Under the pieces are notes generated by a model. It saw only the letters and a program-made list of their open reading frames with translations, did not search any database and was not told the DNA's origin. A stretch of DNA of 64,000 nucleotides, from NCBI GenBank assembly GCA_024682215.1, contig JAIKZM010000162.1, forward strand, positions 1-64,000, given 5' to 3'. The DNA comes from Saccharofermentans sp. (GTDB taxonomy: Bacteria > Bacillota > Clostridia > Saccharofermentanales > Saccharofermentanaceae). This document shows positions 10,274 through 18,687 of the stretch, piece by piece. Every line of letters starts with the position of its first letter. The first letter of the stretch is position 1. The position numbers and the translations under genes were made by a program.

Positions 10274-10928
10274 CGCGGTACCCCCGGCCCCTTACGGTCT
10301 CGACAATGCCTTCTCCGACCTTGTGACGGATGTTCTTGATATGACTGTCGATGATGCGCTCATCAACAAGAGAGTTATAGTCCCAGAGCATTTCAAGGAG
10401 CATCTCTCTCGAATATATCCGGCCCGGATTCTTAATGAGTGTAAGAAGCAGATCGAATTCTTTGCTCGTAAGCTCAACTTCATTTCCGTCAACGGTGACC
10501 TTCATCAGATCCGGGATCATCACGATGTTCTTATAGACGGTTTTCGAATAATCGTCATTTGAAGCAGACTGCTCCCGTCTTAAGACCGCCTTTACCTTGC
10601 GAAGGAAGATGGGCATTGAAAAAGGCTTGGTAACATAGTCATCAGCCAGTGAATCGTAGCCTTTGATCATGGAATGTTCGTCACCTAAAGCGGACAGGAA
10701 TATCACGGGTACATCAGACTTGCTCTTCACCAGTTCGCAGACACCGTATCCGTCTATCTTCGGGATCAATATATCCAATATAACGAGATCGAACTTCTCT
10801 TTCCCGAATAGCTCGATCGCGGCAACGCCGTCCTCTGCCTCAGAGACAGAGAAACCGTCATTTCTGAGATAATTGGCTAGAAGCTGCCTTATCTCAAGCT
10901 CATCTTCCACTACAAGAATCTTTTTCAT
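10254..10928 (-). CDS. OmpR/PhoB-family response regulator (VanR-like)
   Basis: MKKILVVEDELEIRQLLANYL; DLVILDILIPKIDG; winged-helix C-terminus; overlaps kinase gene. Confidence 0.93.
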   Translation of the reverse strand: MKKILVVEDELEIRQLLANYLRNDGFSVSEAEDGVAAIELFGKEKFDLVILDILIPKIDGYGVCELVKSKSDVPVIFLSALGDEHSMIKGYDSLADDYVTKPFSMPIFLRKVKAVLRREQSASNDDYSKTVYKNIVMIPDLMKVTVDGNEVELTSKEFDLLLTLIKNPGRIYSREMLLEMLWDYNSLVDERIIDSHIKNIRHKVGEGIVETVRGRGYRVEKTDN

Positions 10929-10976
10929 ATAAGTGATTATATATCTCTATTATGAATTTAATGTGAGTTTTTTGCC

Positions 10977-11639
10977 TTAAGAGACGGTTCTTGGAGTTAT
11001 CTTATTCTCTCTATAATATAGCTGTTTTTCGGCATACATTTTTGCATCGGATTCACTGAGAAGTTCATCTACCGTCTTTTTGCCGTCATCTGAAAAACTG
11101 TATCCCACGGAACAACTGTACGGAGTGGAATCAACATATTCATGAATACGTTTGGTAAGTCCGAGGACTTCATCTTCAGATATCTTCCGGCACACGATAA
11201 CGAATTCATCACCGCCTACCCTGTACACCGGCTGTCTGCGTTTGGCAGCGCGCAGAAAGCAATCCGAGATTGTTGAAATTGCCTTATCCCCTGCGGTATG
11301 ACCTTCTGTGTCGTTTATGATCTTCAGTCCGTTCATGTCGATCGAAACAAGCGCACTGATCTCCCGGGTTCTTTCGAGATGTCGGAATAATACGCCTGAC
11401 GGTTCAAAAGCCCCGTAAGAGGGTTTCTTTTCGTGACCTGAAGAATAAGGAATACATAATATACAAATACCGATATGGCAATCGTAACGCAGAAGAGCTG
11501 GGCATAGTTCTTGCCGATCAGGGCATACATACGGATGACTATCTTCTCCAGAAAGACAGTTGAAATAAGGAATGTGGCAAACCCCAGAAGAACGAGCAGC
11601 AACGTCCAGTTTTTGAACTACATACTCGGTAACTGCCAT
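10977..11639 (-). pseudogene. membrane GGDEF-domain diguanylate cyclase gene with two apparent compensating frameshifts
   Basis: C-terminal frame has DMNGLKIINDTEGHTAGDKA and RVGGDEF; the preceding TM plus RNPLTGLLNRQAYYSDI lie in the other frame (ORF 11333..11602); SD-preceded start MAVTEYVVQ is back in the first frame. Confidence 0.7.
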
Positions 11640-11718
11640 AACGCCCCTTAACCGTCCCCGAAAATGAATCAACATGTATTGTTACATTATAACAATTTAC
11701 GGGTATAAATGCCTTATC

Positions 11719-14634
11719 TCACTTCTTCACCCTTACGGTTCTGCCGGAATTGGACTTCTTAAAGATCTTCTTGTAAGCCTTAACCTTGGATTTTTTGACC
11801 TTTACCGTCTTTACCGAAGAACCCTTGAGAGATTTTTTCACGCCTGCTTTAGTCAGCCTGACCGTGTACTTGATCTTAACAGTCTTCAGTTTCTTGTCTT
11901 TTTTAAATGTATACGGGCTGATCTTCTTAAGTACGGAAGAAGTAATGTTAAAGGACTTAAGCTTTGAACAATATGCAAATGCATACGGGCATACCGTCTC
12001 TAGTCTCTGACCGCCATATACTTTTGTTAGGTTCTTGCATCCGTAAAACGCATAACTGTCTATGATCTTCACGTTGGCTCCGACCGTAAGGAGTTTTAAC
12101 GCCGTATTCTTATAGAACGCTTTAGGTCCTATCCTGTTAACCGTATAGGTGTTTTCCTTTATCACGACCGTACCCGGAACGGATACACCTGCGGTCTTAA
12201 CTGCAACACCGATAAGAGTTACTGTTCCGGTGCCGTCGGTAGCCGGATTGGTTACCCTGTAGATCAGATTGCCGACCGTTGCTTCTTCGCCGAGGACCGC
12301 TGCATTCTTTCTCGGAATGATGATATCTATATCCTTCAGTTCGGTCTTACCTTCAGGATCGGCAAACTTCTTGCCGCACCCTTCTCTTTTGCAGACATAG
12401 TATTCAATGTTGCCGTCTTCATTATCCGTCGGTTCCTTTGCCTTAACATGATCAAGATCATGACCGAGAGCAGATATCACAGTATCCTTTGCTTCGATCA
12501 CGTTCTTGCCTTCGGCGTCACTGAAAAGCTTTCCGCATACGGAACATTTCCAGTATCTGATATTGCCGTTCTCCGTACATGTCGGATCTTTCGCTGCAAC
12601 TTCAGTCATTTTATGCTCGTAATGGGACATGGAAGAACCGAAATCAGTCATTCCCGAAGGAATCCATGAAGGCTTTGTTTCGCCGGATTTGAGAGGAATG
12701 CAGGCTACCGAGATCACCGTATCCTTGGTGTTCGTCAGATATATCGCAAGCTTTCTGTATTCGCTGTTGTCAGACTGGCCCGGTACAGACGGAGTCGAAG
12801 GAAGCGACTCAGCCTCCATCGACGTAAACTTTCCGCCTTCGCTTAATATGCCTACCCATAACTTGTCCGAACCGACCGTTATGACTGCACTCCTGCCGTC
12901 GGATGCAACGCTGACAGATCCCTTTGTATGAGCAAACCAGTATATCTTGCCTGCAGCATTTAAAGATATCTCGTCCTGGACGATCACGCACTTCTTATCC
13001 TTGATCATCTTAAGGCCGCGGACCACTCTTTTCGCGCCGCTCGTCTTATATGCTTCAGTCAGGTCGGTAACTGCGTAGGCTTCTTTTCCCGACTGGAAAG
13101 CTGTTATGAGGCATGTCACTTTATCAGGCTGACCGGGATCATCAGACGGGTTTATAACAAGAGTATTGTGGCCTTCCGTTCTGACACGGTAAGCATTCCT
13201 GCGGTTATTGAGCTCATAATTCTTCTCATTTCCGAGGTCAGTGAAAAACCTGGTTCCGTTTGACTCAACATAAAATGATCCGAGATCAAAGTGACCGTGA
13301 TACAGATAATTGTTCTCACCTGCATGAAGCGCTGCGACGAGCCCGCTCTTATCCCATGTGTTCCTGAAGCTCGCGTTGGAGTAATTCTTGCCTCCCCAGT
13401 CATCAGGACTTGAGTTCTGTGTTCCGGTGTTGAGAGACTCGTCGATCCACAAAACATCGAGATAATCGAATCCGGTTCCTTCCGCGATCTTTTTGAGGCG
13501 GACATTTGCCATATCGCGTGATTTATAATTCTCGCCAAGCCAGAGAAAGACGGGCCATCTCGTGTCGGTTCCGTCGTTGTCATCACCGAAACTGAATGAT
13601 TTAGGTGCATTTGAGCTCATGCAGCGAACGAAATCAACGGATTTGCGGACACCGTCATGATCTACGAGACCATAGTCGGTTCCAACGGTGCTTTTCAGCG
13701 AGGAAGAGATAAAGCCGAGATAATAGGTTGCGTAATCCCAGTAACCCAGACCTTCAATGAAGGTTCCATCCAGGCTTTTGTATCCTGCACGGACTGAAGT
13801 ATATGCTTTTTTATAGCCGTATGTGAGGACATCGGAAGCAACCTGTTTGCTGTCTGATTCATCTCCTATGGCAAGGGCTGCCATGTTGGTGCCTCCGATG
13901 CACACGTATTGCCAGTTGTCTCCTTCAGTACTGTTATACCAGACATATGAACGGAGGTTACCGTCGCCACGTTCGCCGCGTGTTTCGCTGAATTTGACCT
14001 CGCCACGATAATCTTTCATGACCTGATTCAGCCCTTTTTCGATCATGGCCTTACGAAGGAAATTCCTCTGGGTATCATTCATCCAGTTGTAGAGCCAGTC
14101 GTAACCGATCGCGAAAGCCGTGCACATCTCGCCTGTATCGAGGAAATGATAAGGATTCCAGTCAGGAAAGTTAGCGGCATTTTCAAGTTCTGCATAGCAG
14201 CTCTTTGCATATTTCTCATCACCGAAGATGTTGTATGCCAGGGCAAGAGTCGCAACGCGGCGCTGTACTCTCTTCGACTGTTCGAGGATCCTTATTCCGC
14301 CTACGAGCTCATAATTGATAGGTTCATTTATGTACGAATTTTTTTTGCTGTCAGCTTCTTCTTTGAGCTTCGCAAGAAGCTTGGCAGTTGTCGATCCGTC
14401 ATTAAGATGGGATTTCAGTTTAGCGAACTTGTCATTGGTCATTATTATCCTGGGATGACCCTTTTCTCCGTGCTTTTTGATCATGGAGCTGATGACATCG
14501 GCGCCGCTGGTAAAGGTGCCGTAACTCGAGGCCTGTAAAGTATGTGATTTTACGGAAGACGCAAAGACCGGGCACGGCAACAAGCCGATCACCATAACCA
14601 GTACGATCAGGACGCAAAGCAGTCGTTTCTTCAT
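11719..14634 (-). CDS. secreted heparinase II/III-like (alginate/heparin lyase fold) protein with C-terminal LRR_5/BspA-like repeats
   Basis: Signal peptide; alpha-toroid-like region (DTGEMCTAFAIGYDWLYNWM); NYLYHGHFDLGSFYVESNGTRFFTDLG; two CTENGNI/DNEDGNI cysteine repeats; IGPKAFYKNTALKLLTVGANVKIIDSYAFYGC LRR_5. Confidence 0.8.
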   Translation of the reverse strand: MKKRLLCVLIVLVMVIGLLPCPVFASSVKSHTLQASSYGTFTSGADVISSMIKKHGEKGHPRIIMTNDKFAKLKSHLNDGSTTAKLLAKLKEEADSKKNSYINEPINYELVGGIRILEQSKRVQRRVATLALAYNIFGDEKYAKSCYAELENAANFPDWNPYHFLDTGEMCTAFAIGYDWLYNWMNDTQRNFLRKAMIEKGLNQVMKDYRGEVKFSETRGERGDGNLRSYVWYNSTEGDNWQYVCIGGTNMAALAIGDESDSKQVASDVLTYGYKKAYTSVRAGYKSLDGTFIEGLGYWDYATYYLGFISSSLKSTVGTDYGLVDHDGVRKSVDFVRCMSSNAPKSFSFGDDNDGTDTRWPVFLWLGENYKSRDMANVRLKKIAEGTGFDYLDVLWIDESLNTGTQNSSPDDWGGKNYSNASFRNTWDKSGLVAALHAGENNYLYHGHFDLGSFYVESNGTRFFTDLGNEKNYELNNRRNAYRVRTEGHNTLVINPSDDPGQPDKVTCLITAFQSGKEAYAVTDLTEAYKTSGAKRVVRGLKMIKDKKCVIVQDEISLNAAGKIYWFAHTKGSVSVASDGRSAVITVGSDKLWVGILSEGGKFTSMEAESLPSTPSVPGQSDNSEYRKLAIYLTNTKDTVISVACIPLKSGETKPSWIPSGMTDFGSSMSHYEHKMTEVAAKDPTCTENGNIRYWKCSVCGKLFSDAEGKNVIEAKDTVISALGHDLDHVKAKEPTDNEDGNIEYYVCKREGCGKKFADPEGKTELKDIDIIIPRKNAAVLGEEATVGNLIYRVTNPATDGTGTVTLIGVAVKTAGVSVPGTVVIKENTYTVNRIGPKAFYKNTALKLLTVGANVKIIDSYAFYGCKNLTKVYGGQRLETVCPYAFAYCSKLKSFNITSSVLKKISPYTFKKDKKLKTVKIKYTVRLTKAGVKKSLKGSSVKTVKVKKSKVKAYKKIFKKSNSGRTVRVKK

Positions 14635-14849
14635 AGATTTCCCCTTATAGCATTCCAAGTATTATTTATAAAATAAAGATATGAGCAGTCCGGGTATTAT
14701 ATATTTCGTTTGTTTTTATCAAGAATCGTATTATTTATCAAAATGTAATCAAGGTATCATCCGGTTGTTTTCTTTCATCGGGAATACGAAACAATGAGCA
14801 AGTGATAGAATATGGACAAATAAATCCCGGACAGGAACCCGCATATCAG

Positions 14850-15875
14850 ATGAAGTTATATTTTGCCCCGCTTGAAGGCATTACGACTTATATATTCCGC
14901 AACGCTTTTAACCGGATCTACGGACATGTGGATAAATACTTTGCGCCATTCATTTTTCCTTCCGAAAACAGTCCGATCTCATCCCGTGAACAAAAGGACA
15001 TCAATCCGGATAATAACACCGGGATAAACCTTGTGCCACAGATCCTTACATGCAGATCAAACTGCTTTACGAAAGCGGCAAATGAGATTCATGCAATGGG
15101 CTACAACGAGATAAACCTTAATCTCGGATGCCCCTCAGGTACCGTTTGCGCAAAAGGCGCCGGTGCGGGGTTTCTTAAAGATCCCTCCGCTCTTCAAAGA
15201 TTTCTTGATGACATATACACCTTTGCAGCAGCCGAAAACCTGAAGATCTCGGTCAAGACGCGTATCGGATTCGATGATCCCGGGGAGTTCCCCGCTCTTT
15301 TGGAGATCTTCAACGCCTTTCCAGTCAGCGAACTGATCGTTCATCCGAGGATTAGATCAGTCTTTTATAAAGGGGAGCCGCGCAAAGAATACTTCCTTTA
15401 TGCTTTGGAACATTCAAATAATCCTCTTGTATACAACGGAAATATCTTTACCTGCAGCGATTACAGTGACCTGCTAAGTTCAGCAGGCAGCAGTATCGAT
15501 ACTATAATGTCAGGCAGAGGTCTGATATCAGATCCTTCTCTTGCAGACAAACTTAAGGGATATACAACAGATACAGACCCGACAAAGTTCATTCGTCTTC
15601 ATGACACCATCTATCAAGGGTACCGCGAGATCTTGTCACCTGATATCAATGTCCTTTACAAGATGCGTGAACTATGGACTTACTGGCAAACCTTATTCGA
15701 CGGAAAAGAACGCGAGATCAAGCAGCTTATGAAGGCAAAGAAATATGAGGATTACGAAGAAAACGCATATCGCATCATCAATTTCATGAACCGGCAGAAG
15801 GATCATCCTGCATATGAGAAATCCGTTTCACGCTGTCTCAATGACATAAAAGAAAAAGTAAGTGAAATGATCTGA
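14850..15875 (+). CDS. dus: tRNA-dihydrouridine synthase
   Basis: MKLYFAPLEGITTYIFRNAF; NLNLGCPSGTVCAKGAGAG; VKTRIGFDD; VYNGNIF. Confidence 0.88.
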   Translation: MKLYFAPLEGITTYIFRNAFNRIYGHVDKYFAPFIFPSENSPISSREQKDINPDNNTGINLVPQILTCRSNCFTKAANEIHAMGYNEINLNLGCPSGTVCAKGAGAGFLKDPSALQRFLDDIYTFAAAENLKISVKTRIGFDDPGEFPALLEIFNAFPVSELIVHPRIRSVFYKGEPRKEYFLYALEHSNNPLVYNGNIFTCSDYSDLLSSAGSSIDTIMSGRGLISDPSLADKLKGYTTDTDPTKFIRLHDTIYQGYREILSPDINVLYKMRELWTYWQTLFDGKEREIKQLMKAKKYEDYEENAYRIINFMNRQKDHPAYEKSVSRCLNDIKEKVSEMI

Positions 15876-16037
15876 CTTGGGCTTTATCTGCCTGTAATTG
15901 CCTCTAAACCCTTATTTTATTGATTTACTCACTTTGTGTCCTGTCAGAGAATCTGAAGATTTTTTCAAATACCCGGGAAATGACGTATACCGCATTGGTG
16001 TAAGATGTTACTATCCGCTCGTAAGGAGGTACAGTAA

Positions 16038-16646
16038 ATGGATCCTATAAGGATTGGCGCTTTTCTGAAAGAATTAAGAAAAGAACGCAATATGACTCAG
16101 GAAGCGATCGCCGGCAAATTCGGCGTTACGCAAAGATCTGTATCGCGTTGGGAAAACGGAACTACGATGCCGGATATCAGTGTATTAATAGAACTGGCCG
16201 ATTTTTATGACGTGGACATCCGGGATCTCCTGCGCGGAGAAAGGGAAAGTGAAAACATGGACACAGACATGAAAGAAACGTTGGAAATGGTAGCCGAATA
16301 CACTGAAGCAGACAAGGCGAAGTTATTAAAAAGGGTCTATGTATGCGGCCAGGGTACGCTGATCGCTTCGGTAGCATTGTTTATTGTGCATTTCATTTCT
16401 TTTTTTACCGATGAACTTATTCTTACACCTCTTATTTTGATAATCGCCTGCGGTATCTTTGGACTCAACACCTTACTTTCCGGGCTTCAGCTCAAAGGAA
16501 AAATGAGTAAAGAAAGGCGCAAGAAACTGTTCCGGATCACAATTATCATATGGGTTGTTGTTGCAGTTATCCTCGTGATCTTCATGACATTCTTCCTTCC
16601 GAAGATCCTTGTCGACTCATTGGGCTTGGGTACGCCTGTCTCTTAA
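16038..16646 (+). CDS. XRE-family HTH regulator with C-terminal membrane segments
   Basis: IGAFLKELRKERNMTQEAIAGKFGVTQRSVSRWENGTTMPDISVLIELADFYDV; SD aaggagg. Confidence 0.88.
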   Translation: MDPIRIGAFLKELRKERNMTQEAIAGKFGVTQRSVSRWENGTTMPDISVLIELADFYDVDIRDLLRGERESENMDTDMKETLEMVAEYTEADKAKLLKRVYVCGQGTLIASVALFIVHFISFFTDELILTPLILIIACGIFGLNTLLSGLQLKGKMSKERRKKLFRITIIIWVVVAVILVIFMTFFLPKILVDSLGLGTPVS

Positions 16647-16715
16647 TGTTCTATTAATTTTAACCACGATCAGACAGCCTTTAAGCAGTATGTTTCAAGG
16701 CTGTTTTTATGTGTT

Positions 16716-17282
16716 TCAGAATCTTCCCGGTATCGGTACTATATTGTAGTTCTTGTCCGGGCTGTTTATCTTCCTGTTAATTCTTTTCATTACCGCGTGA
16801 AGAATAAAGAAGTTCCCTGTCATGACAAGGACCGATATCATGATCCCCGCGATCGTAACCGGATCGAACGCCATGCACTTTGCACCCGAAATCAGGATCA
16901 TAACACTTACCGGCAGGCATATGACACTTGTAATAAAGCTCGGAATGTACTTACGGATATATATCGTATGCCCTATATGAATAATAAAATGGCCGGCCAG
17001 TGCCATAAAGAATCCGAACCATACCGCATAGAGTATCTTGGAAAGAAAATAGTACGCCAGAAGCGCAGCACCGCCAAACAACAGAAGTTCTTCGTAAACG
17101 CCGATTGCCATGCCCATCTCAGTGAAGCCGATATAGTTTTTCATAGCTTTAGGAAACCTCTTATAAAGTTCCGGATTGTTTCTGAAGAACCATCCGAACC
17201 CCACCATTTCCTCCATGTCATGAAAGATAAAGATCAGCGGTAAAAGCAACAGGTATTCTCTCATATCAAATTGTCTCCCCAT
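16716..17282 (-). CDS. HXXEE domain-containing membrane protein
   Basis: FIFHDMEEMVGF motif, multiple TM segments. Confidence 0.75.
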   Translation of the reverse strand: MGRQFDMREYLLLLPLIFIFHDMEEMVGFGWFFRNNPELYKRFPKAMKNYIGFTEMGMAIGVYEELLLFGGAALLAYYFLSKILYAVWFGFFMALAGHFIIHIGHTIYIRKYIPSFITSVICLPVSVMILISGAKCMAFDPVTIAGIMISVLVMTGNFFILHAVMKRINRKINSPDKNYNIVPIPGRF

Positions 17283-17940
17283 TCCATCTGGAGATCACAC
17301 CACTGTATTTTTCACCTTTGCTTAAGACAAAAGGCTTTATTCCTAAATCAAATACGATCTTGTGATGAAGTGACTGCAGCGGGTATCTCTTTTTTCTGAT
17401 CACGGCTTCGTATAATCCCAATCCTGCTCTTCTCGCGAGAAATCTGCACTTCCCGATAGCATTGCTGTCATGTGTAACAATGTTAAATGGTGCGTTAATC
17501 ACTAATTTTCCCGGAATCCTTCCTCCGGAATAGATAACAAGTCTATTAAGCACTTTACCGGCATCTTTACTCCCGTAGTTCTCACCTGTTGCGACAGTTA
17601 CGCAGTACTTGCCCATGAGCAGTTGTTCGATCACGAAGTGTCCTCTGTCGATAAGGACCTTCATCAATCCCGAGACATTACTTGCATAAGTAGGCGTACC
17701 AAGAACGAGACCGTCAGCATCAGCTATGGCGCACGAGATCTTTTCGGCATCATCATCAATGACGCAATGCCCGAGCTTGTAGCAAGCACAACAGCCAAGA
17801 CATTGCGCCATTGAGAGTCTGCCAAGATCGTAATAAGAGACATCAACATTTTTATCTGAGAGGGTGTCAGAGATACCTTTGAGCAATGTTGAAGTTAATC
17901 CGTCGGTTCTCGGGCTGGCGTTGATTATCACGATCTTCAT
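17266..17940 (-). CDS. flavodoxin-fold NAD(P)H-dependent FMN reductase family protein
   Basis: MKIVIINASPRTDGLTSTLLKGI; CLGCCACYKLGHCVIDDD; LVLGTPTYASNVSGLMK. Confidence 0.85.
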   Translation of the reverse strand: MKIVIINASPRTDGLTSTLLKGISDTLSDKNVDVSYYDLGRLSMAQCLGCCACYKLGHCVIDDDAEKISCAIADADGLVLGTPTYASNVSGLMKVLIDRGHFVIEQLLMGKYCVTVATGENYGSKDAGKVLNRLVIYSGGRIPGKLVINAPFNIVTHDSNAIGKCRFLARRAGLGLYEAVIRKKRYPLQSLHHKIVFDLGIKPFVLSKGEKYSGVISRWNGETI

Positions 17941-17957
17941 GATTTATCTCCTATTTC

Positions 17958-17979
17958 AAAGTTACACACGTGTGACTTT
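17958..17979. promoter_or_regulatory. palindromic operator, probably for the divergent TetR regulator
   Basis: AAAGTTACACACGTGTGACTTT, 22 bp imperfect palindrome in the divergent 17940/18076 interval. Confidence 0.6.
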
Positions 17980-18075
17980 ATGCAATAATAGGATCAAGGT
18001 TTCTGCTAATCAACAGAAATGAAAAATGATACACAATCTCATGTTTTTGTGTCACTTGGAAACAGGAGAACTCTT

Positions 18076-18663
18076 ATGAATGAATCAAATAATCCTTCCG
18101 CCATAAGGTCACGCAAACAGATAACGGATGCACTACTTAAACTGATGGAAAAGTATCCTTATGAAGAGATCAGCGTAAAACAGATCGTGCTCGAGACAGA
18201 TCTTGTTAGAAAAACATTTTACCGTAATTACACATCTAAAAATGATGTTCTGCGTTCGCATATAAGGAGCATTCTTATTGATTATTTCGATATCGTCAAT
18301 AATGCAAAAGGCGATGTGCTCACCACGATATTTGAGTTTGCAGTAAAGAATAAAACGCTGCTAAAACTGCTGGATAAGAACGATATGCTCTATGTTGTCC
18401 TTCAGGGGATGAATGAATTCATTCTGTCTGTAAAGGCAAAACAAAATCCTGAGCTCAATCCCTTTGCTAAGCTTTTCGAAGGACTTGATTCGGATTATCT
18501 GATCTCACTTAATACTGGCGGCATCTGGAACGTTATCTCTCTATGGGTAAGGCGCGGCATGAAAGATGATCCAGAAGAAGTTAAACGGACTATCGCTCAG
18601 TATCTGGGAAGGATCGGCAATCAGCTTAATGCCGGCTTGCCCTTAAGGATGAAATCAACATAA
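18076..18663 (+). CDS. TetR/AcrR-family transcriptional regulator
   Basis: SRKQITDALLKLMEKYPYEEISVKQIVLETDLVRKTFYRNYTSKNDVL; SD aggaga. Confidence 0.88.
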   Translation: MNESNNPSAIRSRKQITDALLKLMEKYPYEEISVKQIVLETDLVRKTFYRNYTSKNDVLRSHIRSILIDYFDIVNNAKGDVLTTIFEFAVKNKTLLKLLDKNDMLYVVLQGMNEFILSVKAKQNPELNPFAKLFEGLDSDYLISLNTGGIWNVISLWVRRGMKDDPEEVKRTIAQYLGRIGNQLNAGLPLRMKST

Positions 18664-18687
18664 GGTATAGCACAACCGTATTTCATA

